From positions 1 through 36,553 of the forward strand of contig CAIUPP010000078.1 in the NCBI GenBank assembly GCA_903901045.1: DNA of 36,553 bases, in the 5' to 3' direction. A model generated the notes under the pieces. The model did not search any database. It saw only the letters and a program-made list of their open reading frames with translations, and had not been told where the DNA came from. Positions 18,903-26,255 of this stretch are shown one piece after another. The stretch's first letter is position 1, and every line of letters begins with the position of its first letter. The position numbers and the translations under genes are program-made. The stretch comes from an uncultured Planctomycetota bacterium (GTDB taxonomy: Bacteria; Planctomycetota; Brocadiia; CAIUPP01).

Positions 18903-20045
18903 GCGGCGCGCAAGCCGCGGCTCACGCCAGGAATCGGCCTTGCGCGTCAGCGCTTCGATCAGCTTGTCGTATGGTTTGTTGAACTTGTCGACGCCTTCGT
19001 CCTCGAGCTGCTGGGCGACGGCGTCCATGTCAATGCCCAGCTCCGGGAGCCGCTTCAGCGCGTCCCGGGCCTGGTCCACCTCCTGCTCCAGCCGCACCTG
19101 CGGGTTGCCGTGGTCGCGGTAGGCGTCGAGCGTCTCCATGGGGAGCGTATTGATCGTGCCGGCGCCGATGAGCGGCTCCACGTACTTCACGTCGCTGTAC
19201 TCCGGGTTCTTGGTGCTGGTGCTCGCCCAAAGGACCCGCTGCGGCCGCGCCCCCTTGGCCTTCAATTTCTCAAAGAGCGGGGAGCCGAAGATTTCCTTGC
19301 AGATCTGATAGGCGATGCGCGCGCTCGCGATGGCCGCCTGGCCGCGCAGGCGGCGCGCCTGTTCGGCTGCGGGGCCGGCATCTTTCATCTTCGCCTCAAG
19401 CATCGGGTCCACCAGCGTGTCAATGCGGCTGAGAAAGAAGCTGGCGACGGACGCGACGCGCTCGGGCGACTTCCCCCGCCGAACCAGCTGGTCGATCCCG
19501 GTAAGGTAGGCGGCGGCCACCTCACGGTAACGCGGCAAGCCGAAGAGGAGCGTCACATTGATGTTGATTCCCTCGCTCACGCACTGGGCGATTGCCGGGA
19601 GCCCTTCGCGCGTGCCGGGTATCTTGATGAAGACGTTCGGCCGGGCCACCAGTTTCCAGAGCCGGCGCGCCTCGACGATGCTCCCCTCCGTGTCATGCGC
19701 CAGGTGCGGGTTGACCTCCAGGCTCACGTAGCCGTCGCGCCCGTCCAACCGGTCATAGGTCGGGCGGAAGGCGTCGGCCGCCATCTGAACGTCGGCCACG
19801 GTCAACGCCTCGTAGATTTCCAGGGCGCTTTTCCCGGCCTGCGCCAGCGCGCGAATATCCCGGTCGTAATCGTCGCTTCCGTTGATGGACTTCTCGAAAA
19901 TGGCGGGGTTCGAGGTCATGCCGCGCAGAGCGTCTTCGGCGATCAACTTCTTCAGCTTTCCGGAGGTCACGAGGTCTCTGCTCAGAAAGTCGAGCCAGAT
20001 GGACTGGTCCAGCGCGGAGAGGCGCTGCAAAGGGTTCCCGTTCAT
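18900..20045 (-). CDS. tal: Transaldolase (long, actinobacterial-type)
   Basis: A 381-residue enzyme of the non-oxidative pentose phosphate pathway that moves a dihydroxyacetone unit from sedoheptulose 7-phosphate to glyceraldehyde 3-phosphate. TSNPAIFEKSI near residue 45 and NVFIKIPGTREGLPAI near 138-152 are diagnostic; Lys141 is the Schiff-base lysine. Length and motifs fit the longer mycobacterial/cyanobacterial type rather than E. coli TalB. The start is fixed by an excellent ribosome binding site (AGGAGGTG in gene sense, within 20051-20060). The frame stays open upstream to 20327, but that part is not protein-like. It stands alone, convergent with the nuo operon. Confidence 0.94.
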   Translation of the reverse strand: MNGNPLQRLSALDQSIWLDFLSRDLVTSGKLKKLIAEDALRGMTSNPAIFEKSINGSDDYDRDIRALAQAGKSALEIYEALTVADVQMAADAFRPTYDRLDGRDGYVSLEVNPHLAHDTEGSIVEARRLWKLVARPNVFIKIPGTREGLPAIAQCVSEGININVTLLFGLPRYREVAAAYLTGIDQLVRRGKSPERVASVASFFLSRIDTLVDPMLEAKMKDAGPAAEQARRLRGQAAIASARIAYQICKEIFGSPLFEKLKAKGARPQRVLWASTSTKNPEYSDVKYVEPLIGAGTINTLPMETLDAYRDHGNPQVRLEQEVDQARDALKRLPELGIDMDAVAQQLEDEGVDKFNKPYDKLIEALTRKADSWREPRLARR

Positions 20046-20130
20046 GGTTTCACCTCCTAAGAAGCCGTTTCCGCGCCCGCCCACAGGCGCATTTGCATCG
20101 GGGGCTCCGGCCCACTTCGGCCACCATTGG

Positions 20131-20159
20131 AGTATCCCAGCGGGATTTAGCCGAGTCAA
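20131..20159 (-). promoter_or_regulatory. Sigma-70-type promoter of the transaldolase gene
   Basis: Read on the minus strand, TTGACT (20154-20159) and GATACT (20131-20136) are spaced by 17 bases. Matches are five of six and four of six. Transcription would begin near 20125, leaving an 80-base leader before the gene. The same GATACT -10 is seen in the opposite-strand promoter at 20541-20568, which mildly supports both. Confidence 0.45.
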
Positions 20160-20279
20160 GACGGGGAATCGAACCGCCGATGCAAACGACTTCTCACGGA
20201 CCACGGAGGCCGCCTGATGGCAGATGACCGCATCGCGCGCCGGCAATTGCGGGTATTTCGCCGCGCCCCACCGCCTCGG

Positions 20280-20345
20280 GTGAGTGCATGAGGGCGCCGC
20301 ACCGGGGGCCGGTTGTCGCGAGTTCAAGTCCCGTTGCCCCGACCA
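20280..20345 (+). pseudogene. Decayed tRNA-like sequence (3' half with CCA)
   Basis: The end GAGTTCAAGTCCCG, then TTGCCCCGACCA, looks like a tRNA T-arm, acceptor 3' strand, discriminator base and encoded CCA. The T-stem (GCGAG/CCCGT around TTCAAGT) has one mismatch and one G-U pair. Just upstream ACCGG-GGG-CCGGT (20301-20313) could be the anticodon stem, but its loop is three bases instead of seven. No 5' strand pairs with the TGCCCCG acceptor over seven bases. It therefore cannot fold as a normal tRNA and is best read as a remnant, perhaps left by integration or rearrangement. Confidence 0.45.
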
Positions 20346-20426
20346 GCCTTCGCCAAGGCTTCGGCTGGCAAGCCATCAACGGTTTGCTGACTGAAGCCTT
20401 GGTGGTTTTAACGGCGTTGTTTTGAC

Positions 20427-20458
20427 GGGGGAACCGCAGCGGTCCCAGCGGTTCCCCC
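20427..20458. terminator. Strong hairpin, terminator-like
   Basis: A perfect eleven-base stem, GGGGGAACCGC (20427-20437) and GCGGTTCCCCC (20448-20458), with a ten-base loop and only TT afterwards. It could stop transcription from the left or mark an element end; the short T tract makes termination uncertain. Confidence 0.4.
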
Positions 20459-20540
20459 TTGCGATCCCCTTCCACTTCCCCCCGGCAGGCCGCAACGGCG
20501 CGGCTGCCACCCCAACGACAGCAACAGCAGGAGGAACGGC

Positions 20541-20568
20541 TTGACATTCAGCGACTGGCGGTGATACT
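20541..20568 (+). promoter_or_regulatory. Sigma-70-type promoter for the H-X9-DG protein gene
   Basis: A perfect -35 hexamer TTGACA (20541-20546) is followed after 16 bases by GATACT (20563-20568). A transcript would start near 20575, about 34 bases before the chosen ATG at 20609. Confidence 0.45.
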
Positions 20569-20608
20569 AGTGTCTGGACAAAGGAAAAGGAGCGAGGACA
20601 ATGAACCG

Positions 20609-21304
20609 ATGGGGGCAGGAATGACGCGGACGGACAAATGGACCATCCTAATCGTGGCGTCATTCTGCCTACTCTTGTTGGCCGGAATGCTGCTGCCAGC
20701 TCTTGCTCGATCGCGTGAGGAATCACGGAGGCAGCGCTGCGCGCGGAATCTCGAGACGATTGCCAAATCATTGTACGCATATCGCAGCGACAATAACGGC
20801 TACTTTCCTTTCTCGTGGGGGCCGAGCGGCTCCGCGCCGCATGAGTTCAACAACGCAGCGGACAGCAGCTTGGGACTTCTTCATCCGAAATATCTGAGAG
20901 ACGCGCAGCTTTTCCACTGCCCCTCCACCGATGACGCGCCTGCATTTGTTCGCGGCGAGTCGGGGACCAATGCAACTTACACGCTGCAAGCCAGCAGCTA
21001 CCTTTACGATCCGCGCATCGCTCCGTGGCATTGGAGCGGAAAAACCGTGGTCATGGGGGACTTGGCAGAACCTTTTTACGACGGCTCAATGGATCGGGGG
21101 CCATTGTCAAACCATGATCGGAGTGCGAATGTCTTGTTCGCCGATGGTCACGTAGAGTGGACCAATAACGCCTTCTGTTCACGTAACCGAAACGACAATA
21201 TCTACACCGAGGACCCGTGGGATGCGGACACGGACGCCTACCTCGTGCGCGGGGATACGAACAACCTGAAGGCGTCGTTCGACGATTACGACCACCTGAA
21301 GTAG
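20609..21304 (+). CDS. Pseudopilin-like H-X9-DG protein
   Basis: A 231-residue membrane-anchored protein. Residues 12-32 form one hydrophobic helix ending in AGMLLPALARSREESRR, followed by CARNLETIAKSLYAYRSDNNGYFPF. This is the arrangement of the very numerous type II secretion G-like/DUF1559-like proteins of Planctomycetes, Lentisphaerae and related phyla. HDRSANVLFADGHVEW contains the H-x9-DG motif. The canonical GFTLIELLV prepilin cleavage site is absent, so it may not be processed as a pilin. The start at 20609 has GAGGA at 20594-20598; a second ATG at 20621 is possible. By eye it is clearly lower in GC than neighbouring genes, hinting at separate origin. Function unknown. Confidence 0.8.
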   Translation: MGAGMTRTDKWTILIVASFCLLLLAGMLLPALARSREESRRQRCARNLETIAKSLYAYRSDNNGYFPFSWGPSGSAPHEFNNAADSSLGLLHPKYLRDAQLFHCPSTDDAPAFVRGESGTNATYTLQASSYLYDPRIAPWHWSGKTVVMGDLAEPFYDGSMDRGPLSNHDRSANVLFADGHVEWTNNAFCSRNRNDNIYTEDPWDADTDAYLVRGDTNNLKASFDDYDHLK

Positions 21305-21471
21305 ACGGCAAGAAAGAACCTTCCCCCGATATGATTCTAGGCAGTCACAATCAAGGCCGTGACGCGCCCTTCTAGGCCTCGTATGCCATGCCTGAAAAGT
21401 TCTATTGGTGTCCCGTTGCCCCGGCCGTTGACTGCGGCAAAGGACCGGCATTGTGCCGGGATTTTCTGCGG

Positions 21472-22920
21472 TCAGGTCTTGCTCTGGTGGGGGCTTCGGA
21501 AGTCTTCTTTGCGCAGGCCGAACTCCTTCATCTTCTCGTAGAGCGAGCGCTCCTGAAGCCCGGCCCGTTTGGCGGCTTCTCCGATTCGCCCGCTCGTGGC
21601 AGTCAGCAGCCCCGCGATGTACTGCCGCTCCAGGTCGGTCACAAAAGCCTCGCGCACTTCGCGCAGCGGCTTGGCGAGCCATTGTTCCGGAAGCCGCAGG
21701 CGCTGCGCCGAATCCAGCGCGGGGCCCGCACCCACTACTCCCGCCACCGTCCCCCCGACGGACTCCGGCAGGTCGTCCAGGGTGATCTCCGTATCGTCGC
21801 AGAGCAGGATGGCGCGTTCGAGCACGTTGTTCAACTCCCGCACGTTCCCCGGCCAGGGATACCGGCACAGCGCCTGCATGGCCAGCGGGTTGACGCCCGT
21901 CACTCGCCGGCCAATTTCCCGGGCGATGTAGCGGATATGCCTGTCGACCAGGACGGGAATGTCGTCCCCTCGTTCGCGCAATGGGGGGACGGTGACCGTC
22001 ACGACGCTGAGCCGATGATACAGGTCCCTTCGGAAGCGTCCGGCTTCGACCTCCGGCTCCAGCGGGCGGTTGCTGGCGGCGATGACGCGGACATCCACGC
22101 CAAAGGACTTCTCGCTGCCGATGGGCTGCACCTCGTGCTCCTGGAGGACGCGCAGCAGTTTCACCTGGAGATGGAGAGGAATTTCCCCGACTTCATCGAG
22201 GAAGAGCGTGCCGCGGTGGGCGATCTCGAACCAGCCTCGGCGCGCCGCCGTGGCCCCGGTGAACGCCCCTCGCACATGGCCGAAGAGCTCGCTTTCCAGC
22301 AGATGCTCCGGCAACGCGCCGCAGTTCAGCGCGACGAAGCGCCCCGTGGAGCGCGGCCCCTCCGCGTGGATGGCGCATGCCAGGCGTTCCTTGCCTACGC
22401 CGGTCTCCCCCTCGATGAGCAAGGCCGTGTCGCTCCCCACCACGCGCGGCACCACGTTCATAAAGACGGCCATGCCGGGGCTCTTGGACACGAAGTCCGC
22501 CAGCCGCGGTTCCGCCAGCGGCTGAGGGGCGAAAAAGCGTTTCTGCGTCAGCCGCCGCCGTTTCTCCAACAGGGTTTCGATCACGTCGCGCACCTGCTCG
22601 ACCGCCAGACCGGCATACAGCACCGCGTCACACCCCTCCGCCAGGAGCCGCGCATGCACCTTGTAATCGGCGCTCTCGGAGAGCACAACCGCCGCGGGGG
22701 AATCGGGATGGAGCTGCAGCTCCCCCATCTTCTCTTTCAGCGGAGTCGGCAGAAGGGATTGGCTGATAATCAGCACGTCGGATGGCTCTGAAACGATCCG
22801 TTCCCAGAGGTTCTTGCGCGCCCGCGGCACCTGGACAAGGATGTCCGGGCGGGCCAGAAGATCCTGGAGCCGCTTGCCCAATACGGAGTCATGGACGGCA
22901 AGGGTGATTCGGATAAGCAC
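21472..22920 (-). CDS. Sigma-54 enhancer-binding activator with degenerate receiver
   Basis: A 482-residue NtrC-type transcription activator. Residues 1-115 have the outline of a response-regulator receiver, but the phospho-acceptor position holds Ser53 (DVLIISQSLLP) and the usual KP lysine is missing, so phosphorylation is unlikely. Residues 140-365 are the AAA+ domain: Walker A GETGVGKE (171-178), the sigma-54 contact loop GAFTGA (218-223), Walker B TLFLDE (238-243) and YPWPGNVREL. The C-terminus has a Fis-type helix-turn-helix (GRIGEAAKRAGLQERSLYEKM). The start is GTG at 22920 with a weak ribosome binding site. It is divergent from the collagen-like gene, whose promoter is of the sigma-54 type, so it is the obvious candidate activator. 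Confidence 0.93.
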   Translation of the reverse strand: MLIRITLAVHDSVLGKRLQDLLARPDILVQVPRARKNLWERIVSEPSDVLIISQSLLPTPLKEKMGELQLHPDSPAAVVLSESADYKVHARLLAEGCDAVLYAGLAVEQVRDVIETLLEKRRRLTQKRFFAPQPLAEPRLADFVSKSPGMAVFMNVVPRVVGSDTALLIEGETGVGKERLACAIHAEGPRSTGRFVALNCGALPEHLLESELFGHVRGAFTGATAARRGWFEIAHRGTLFLDEVGEIPLHLQVKLLRVLQEHEVQPIGSEKSFGVDVRVIAASNRPLEPEVEAGRFRRDLYHRLSVVTVTVPPLRERGDDIPVLVDRHIRYIAREIGRRVTGVNPLAMQALCRYPWPGNVRELNNVLERAILLCDDTEITLDDLPESVGGTVAGVVGAGPALDSAQRLRLPEQWLAKPLREVREAFVTDLERQYIAGLLTATSGRIGEAAKRAGLQERSLYEKMKEFGLRKEDFRSPHQSKT

Positions 22921-22960
22921 GGCTCGACCCCATCAAGGGATAGTGATCGGACCCCAATCT

Positions 22961-22989
22961 CTTATATCCCCCATCCATTCGGCTGTCAA
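22961..22989 (-). promoter_or_regulatory. Near-consensus sigma-70 promoter of the activator gene
   Basis: Read on the minus strand: TTGACA (22984-22989, six of six) then 17 bases then TATAAG (22961-22966, five of six). Transcription would start near 22954, giving a leader of about 34 bases to the GTG at 22920. The activator therefore seems to be made constitutively from the main sigma factor. Confidence 0.65.
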
Positions 22990-23040
22990 GGCCCGATTTT
23001 AGCCTTCCTTTCTGCAAGGTCACTGGACGCAAGAGGGACC

Positions 23041-23072
23041 CAACTGCTGGATGCCTATGGCGATAGGCATCC
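23041..23072. promoter_or_regulatory. Putative activator-binding site upstream of the collagen-like gene
   Basis: A perfect ten-base inverted repeat, GGATGCCTAT (23049-23058) and ATAGGCATCC (23063-23072), lies about 60 bases before the predicted transcription start. The block 23041-23067 matches 25675-25701 at 22 of 27 positions, and both blocks lie exactly 53 bases before the first base of a sigma-54-type promoter. This makes it a candidate enhancer site for the neighbouring activator. Confidence 0.55.
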
Positions 23073-23093
23073 GCCTCGGATTCGTTCACTCTG

Positions 23094-23109
23094 CGGCACG
23101 GCAAGTGCA
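23094..23109 (+). promoter_or_regulatory. Sigma-54 (-24/-12) promoter of the collagen-like gene
   Basis: CGGCACGGCAAGTGCA fits the consensus TGGCACG-N4-TTGCW at all but two of its twelve specified positions, with the invariant GG (23095-23096) and GC (23107-23108) at the right spacing. The start of transcription would be near 23120, about 42 bases before the preferred ATG at 23162. Confidence 0.65.
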
Positions 23110-23161
23110 TTGGGTGTACGGCTTGATAGTTCCTCCCCTACCCGGTTTGCGGAGAATGGAT

Positions 23162-25516
23162 ATGCAACGAGCAAGGACGCACTCGTTCTGTCTTGCGGTT
23201 GTGACGGTACTTTTCATGACCGTGATTGCGATGCCGTGGGCGATTGCCGAAACGCCCGTGAACAGCACGTTCTTCTATGAGGGGATCATGGCGGACCCCG
23301 GAATGCGCAGCGGGCAGTACGACATGCAGTTCAGCCTGTGGGACGCCGCCACAGGCGGAACCAGGATCGGCTCGAACGTTACCATTAACGACGTGGTGGT
23401 CGACAAGCTCACATTCCGAGTGCAGTTGGATTTCGGTATGTCCCCGTTCGCCGGCAAGGCGCGCTGGATCGAGATCCGGGCTTCCAGACCTGGCGGATAT
23501 CGATTCACAGGTCCGCGCCAGCCCCTCTTGGCAGTGCCCTATGCTCTGTATGCGCTCAACAGCGCTGTGGGTGACAAGGGTGCGACCGGCGATAAGGGCT
23601 CAACGGGCGACAAAGGACCGACCGGCGCAACGGGCAACAAGGGGCCGGTGGGTGATGCCGGCGCCGCGGGTGCAATCGGTGACAAAGGGCTGACCGGCGA
23701 TGGCGGCGCAGCCGGCATTCAAGGTCCGACCGGCCCGACCGGTGCGTCCGGCGGCACGGGCGCGACCGGGGACAAAGGTGCTGCCGGCGACCAGGGTACT
23801 CAAGGTACTGTGGGCGATAAGGGTGCAACGGGTGACAAGGGCTTGGTCGGCGACCAAGGTGCGACGGGCGACAAGGGGCCCAGCGGCGATATGGCTCCAA
23901 CGGGGCCCGCCGGCCCGACCGGCCCTCAGGGCCTCAATGGAGCAACGGGCGCGCAAGGCATTCAGGGTGCGACCGGCGCTCCGGGCGCAACGGGTGCTCA
24001 AGGTCCGACCGGCGCGACAGGAATGGACGGTTCGACCGGTGCGGCCGGTGTTCCGGGCATCCAAGGCGTGACGGGCGCTCAAGGCCCGACCGGTGCCACG
24101 GGAGTCCAAGGTGAAACCGGTGCGCAAGGAGCGACCGGCGCTCAGGGTCCGACCGGATTGACGGGTGGGATGGGCGCCGAGGGCGTCCAAGGTGCGACCG
24201 GGCCACAGGGTATTCAGGGCGCAACGGGCGCGCAAGGTCCGACGGGTGTTTCAGGTGTCGATGGCGCGACAGGCGCAGTCGGCCCGACGGGCGCACAAGG
24301 TCCGACGGGTGCTTCAGGCATCGACGGCGCGACGGGCGCAGTCGGCCCGATCGGTCCGCAGGGCAATACGGGTGCAACGGGCGCGCAAGGTCCGACGGGG
24401 GCCACGGGAATCCAAGGTGAAACCGGCGCGCAGGGTGCGCTGGGTCTTCAAGGTCCGACGGGTGCTTCAGGTGTCGATGGCGCGACGGGCGCAGTCGGCG
24501 CTCAGGGCATCCAAGGTGCAACGGGCACCCAAGGCCCGACTGGCGCTTCAGGAATAGATGGTGCGACGGGTGCTCAGGGTCCGACCGGGCTGACAGGTGA
24601 GACCGGCGCTGAGGGCGTTCAGGGTGCGCCGGGTTCTCAAGGCATCCAGGGCGTAACCGGGCCGACCGGTGCGACCGGCGCGACCGGTGAAACTGGCGCG
24701 GTTGGCTCGGAAGGTCCGACTGGCGCTTCGGGAATCGACGGCGTGCCCGGCGCAACCGGTCCAACCGGCGCGGACTCGATCATGGCGGGTCCGGCAGGCC
24801 CCACCGGCCCGCAGGGAATTCCGGGCAATGATGGCGGCAACGGCTCGAACGGGTTGGATGGCGCGACAGGTCCCACCGGCCCAACCGGCGCGGACTCGAC
24901 CGTGCCGGGTCCGACAGGTCCCACCGGCCCGCAGGGAGTTCCGGGCAATGATGGCAGCAACGGCTCGAATGGGTTGGATGGCGCGACAGGTCCGACCGGC
25001 CCAACCGGCGCGGACTCGACCGTGGCCGGCCCAACAGGTCCGACCGGCGCCACGGGTCCGCAAGGTCCGGTCGGCGGCATCATTGCATTTGGATATTTCT
25101 ACGCGCTCATGCCCGGGGACAACGCGGCGACGGTTGCGGCTGGCGCTGCCGTAGAGTTCCCGCAGGATGGCGCGGCAAGTGGCGGAATCGTTCGAACCGG
25201 CACGGCAGGCCACCTCCTCAACAGCCAGTTCATCCTCCCCTCGATCGGAGTGTATGAAGTCTCATGGCAGATGAGCATCGACGAAGCCGGGCAGCTCGTC
25301 CTGGGGCTCGACGGCGTAGAGCAGCCCAATAGCGTGGCCGGGCGCGCAGCCGGAACGTCCCAGATCGTGAACCAGGTCTTGATCGCAACGACCGTAACGA
25401 ACTCCATCCTGACCGTCCGAAACCCCGCCGGAAATAGCACGGCTCTGACCGCGACGCCGCGCGCCGGTGGAGCCAGCCCTGTATCCGCGTCGCTCGTGAT
25501 CAAGCAAATCCAATAG
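23162..25516 (+). CDS. Secreted collagen-like protein with BclA-like C-terminal domain
   Basis: A 784-residue surface protein. A Sec signal (residues 1-30, ending PWAIA-ET) is followed by a domain (to about 136) of the kind [10 protein letters not shown]..., ending [16 protein letters not shown], common at the start of bacterial repeat-bearing surface proteins. Residues 137-638 are about 165 Gly-X-Y triplets, first rich in GDKG, later in GATGPT and GAQG; three GADS-V-[AP]G pieces break the triplet register. The last 145 residues ([17 protein letters not shown]... to SLVIKQIQ) look like the trimeric jelly-roll tip of Bacillus BclA. GGAGA at 23151-23155 favours the ATG at 23162 over 23156. Such proteins form trimeric stalks, often glycosylated on Thr. 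A sigma-54 promoter precedes it and a hairpin follows. Confidence 0.9.
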   Translation: MQRARTHSFCLAVVTVLFMTVIAMPWAIAETPVNSTFFYEGIMADPGMRSGQYDMQFSLWDAATGGTRIGSNVTINDVVVDKLTFRVQLDFGMSPFAGKARWIEIRASRPGGYRFTGPRQPLLAVPYALYALNSAVGDKGATGDKGSTGDKGPTGATGNKGPVGDAGAAGAIGDKGLTGDGGAAGIQGPTGPTGASGGTGATGDKGAAGDQGTQGTVGDKGATGDKGLVGDQGATGDKGPSGDMAPTGPAGPTGPQGLNGATGAQGIQGATGAPGATGAQGPTGATGMDGSTGAAGVPGIQGVTGAQGPTGATGVQGETGAQGATGAQGPTGLTGGMGAEGVQGATGPQGIQGATGAQGPTGVSGVDGATGAVGPTGAQGPTGASGIDGATGAVGPIGPQGNTGATGAQGPTGATGIQGETGAQGALGLQGPTGASGVDGATGAVGAQGIQGATGTQGPTGASGIDGATGAQGPTGLTGETGAEGVQGAPGSQGIQGVTGPTGATGATGETGAVGSEGPTGASGIDGVPGATGPTGADSIMAGPAGPTGPQGIPGNDGGNGSNGLDGATGPTGPTGADSTVPGPTGPTGPQGVPGNDGSNGSNGLDGATGPTGPTGADSTVAGPTGPTGATGPQGPVGGIIAFGYFYALMPGDNAATVAAGAAVEFPQDGAASGGIVRTGTAGHLLNSQFILPSIGVYEVSWQMSIDEAGQLVLGLDGVEQPNSVAGRAAGTSQIVNQVLIATTVTNSILTVRNPAGNSTALTATPRAGGASPVSASLVIKQIQ
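24767..25075 (+). repeat. 120-bp tandem repeat inside the collagen-like gene
   Basis: Units starting at 24767, 24887 and 25007 repeat with an exact 120-base period; the third is partial. Each full unit encodes about forty residues beginning GADS, passing through [10 protein letters not shown] and [16 protein letters not shown]. The very high identity points to recent duplication or gene conversion. Confidence 0.75.
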
Positions 25517-25530
25517 AAGAGGCCGGCATT

Positions 25531-25562
25531 CCCGGAGTCCCGGAGCGTTCCGGGATTCCGGG
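25531..25562. terminator. Strong hairpin after the collagen-like gene
   Basis: A fourteen-pair stem (CCCGGAGTCCCGGA at 25531-25544 against TCCGGGATTCCGGG at 25549-25562, one G-U pair) with a four-base loop, starting fifteen bases after the stop codon. There is no T tract, so it may be an RNA 3'-end stabiliser rather than a classical terminator. Confidence 0.5.
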
Positions 25563-25674
25563 AAACTGGCAAAAGGGCGCTCGGCGCGCATCCCGTTGCA
25601 CTTCCGATTCGGTCGGATGTCCTGGCCCGATTGTGACCTCCTCAGTCCCGGGAAGATTGGGCCGAAGGTCGGCG

Positions 25675-25701
25675 CAACTGGCGGATGGCTATGGTGATGG
25701 G
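25675..25701 (+). promoter_or_regulatory. Putative activator-binding block, second copy
   Basis: CAACTGGCGGATGGCTATGG and the next seven bases match 23041-23067 at 22 of 27 positions without gaps. Its distance to the downstream sigma-54 promoter (53 bases) is identical to that of the first copy. A shared binding site for the activator at 21472-22920 is the simplest explanation. Confidence 0.55.
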
Positions 25702-25727
25702 ACCTATCCATAGAGGAATCCACTCCG

Positions 25728-25743
25728 CGGCATGACGTGTGCT
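25728..25743 (+). promoter_or_regulatory. Sigma-54 (-24/-12) promoter of the DUF3185 cluster
   Basis: CGGCATGACGTGTGCT keeps the invariant GG (25729-25730) and GC (25741-25742) at the correct spacing and matches TGGCACG-N4-TTGCW except at three positions. Transcription would begin near 25754, 68 bases before the DUF3185 start codon. Confidence 0.6.
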
Positions 25744-25821
25744 TTATGTTACGGAGCGATTGGGCGCGCTCGATAGCGCGCTAACGGGGCAAGGGCAGGA
25801 AAGGGGAAGGAGACCTCTTAT

Positions 25822-26031
25822 ATGAACAAGGCAATCTCACTGGCGCTTCTTGCCGGAGGAGTGGTGCTGCTGGTCCTCGGGATCAGAGCGGCGGACTCGC
25901 TGGGCTCGGACATCAGCCGCTTCTTCACCGGCTCACCCACCGACAAAGCGGTCTGGATGCTGATCATCGGCGTGGTGCTGTGCGTCGTCGGACTGGTGGG
26001 CGTGTTGCGCGGATCAAAAGCAACCACATGA
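25822..26031 (+). CDS. DUF3185 family small membrane protein
   Basis: A 69-residue protein with two membrane helices (about residues 5-23 and 44-63) joined by the polar loop [21 protein letters not shown], which is the hallmark of DUF3185. AAGGAGA at 25807-25813 is a good ribosome binding site. It is the first gene after a sigma-54-type promoter and is followed after 13 bases by a DUF1328 gene. The molecular function is unknown; members often occur near envelope-stress genes (recalled from other genomes). Confidence 0.88.
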   Translation: MNKAISLALLAGGVVLLVLGIRAADSLGSDISRFFTGSPTDKAVWMLIIGVVLCVVGLVGVLRGSKATT

Positions 26032-26044
26032 AAGGAGCACAACC

Positions 26045-26209
26045 GTGCTGTACTACGCAGTGATCTTTCTGCTCGTGGCCCTGGTGGCCGGCGTTCTCGG
26101 ATTCGCCGGCGTCGCGGGCACGGCGGCCTGGATCGCCAAAGTTCTCTTCGTCATTTTCCTCGTGATGTTCGTGATCGCACTGGTGACGCACACCCGGCGG
26201 AACGCGTAG
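26045..26209 (+). CDS. DUF1328 family small membrane protein (YtjA-like)
   Basis: A 54-residue protein from a GTG start with AAGGAG at 26032-26037. It is almost wholly two membrane helices: [19 protein letters not shown], then [20 protein letters not shown], ending in a basic tail THTRRNA. This matches the DUF1328/YtjA family (about 53-60 residues). Function unknown; it probably shares a transcript with the DUF3185 gene just upstream. Confidence 0.88.
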   Translation: MLYYAVIFLLVALVAGVLGFAGVAGTAAWIAKVLFVIFLVMFVIALVTHTRRNA

Positions 26210-26255
26210 GCGTCCGTTGAAACAATCCTTCACTTTATGAATTGGGAGAAAGCTC

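Larger units (their letters stand above)
20046..20608. other. Gene-poor region between tal and the H-X9-DG protein gene
   Basis: No protein-coding gene is convincing over these 563 bases. From left to right they hold the transaldolase leader and promoter, a decayed tRNA-like sequence ending in CCA at 20345, a ten-base inverted repeat CCAAGGCTTC (20353-20362) / GAAGCCTTGG (20393-20402), a strong hairpin at 20427-20458, and a promoter at 20541-20568. This is where base composition changes from the GC-rich nuo/tal region to the lower-GC gene that follows. Confidence 0.6.
25517..25821 (+). other. Regulatory intergenic region before the DUF3185 gene
   Basis: These 305 bases contain no gene. They hold the hairpin at 25531-25562, the putative activator site at 25675-25701, a second inverted repeat CTATGG/CCATAG (25689-25713), the sigma-54-type promoter at 25728-25743, and in the predicted leader a perfect seven-base stem GCGCGCT-CGAT-AGCGCGC (25764-25781). 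Confidence 0.6.

Noticed and set aside
20160-20210. A second tRNA T-arm-like sequence on the minus strand (GGCGGTTCGATTCCCCG)
   Set aside because: The stem has two mismatches and there is no matching acceptor or CCA; I regard it as chance.
20046-20327. N-terminal extension of transaldolase to 475 residues
   Set aside because: A perfect ribosome binding site precedes the ATG at 20045, a promoter lies within the extension, and the extra part overlaps the tRNA-like sequence on the opposite strand.
23570-25075. Regular short repeats that could suggest a CRISPR array
   Set aside because: The repeats are in-frame codons of Gly-X-Y with no unique spacers of constant length, and no cas genes are present.
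23556-25213. Long open frames on both strands through the collagen-like gene
   Set aside because: They follow from the nine-base periodicity of the Gly-X-Y codons; the + frame from 23162 has a signal peptide and real end domains.
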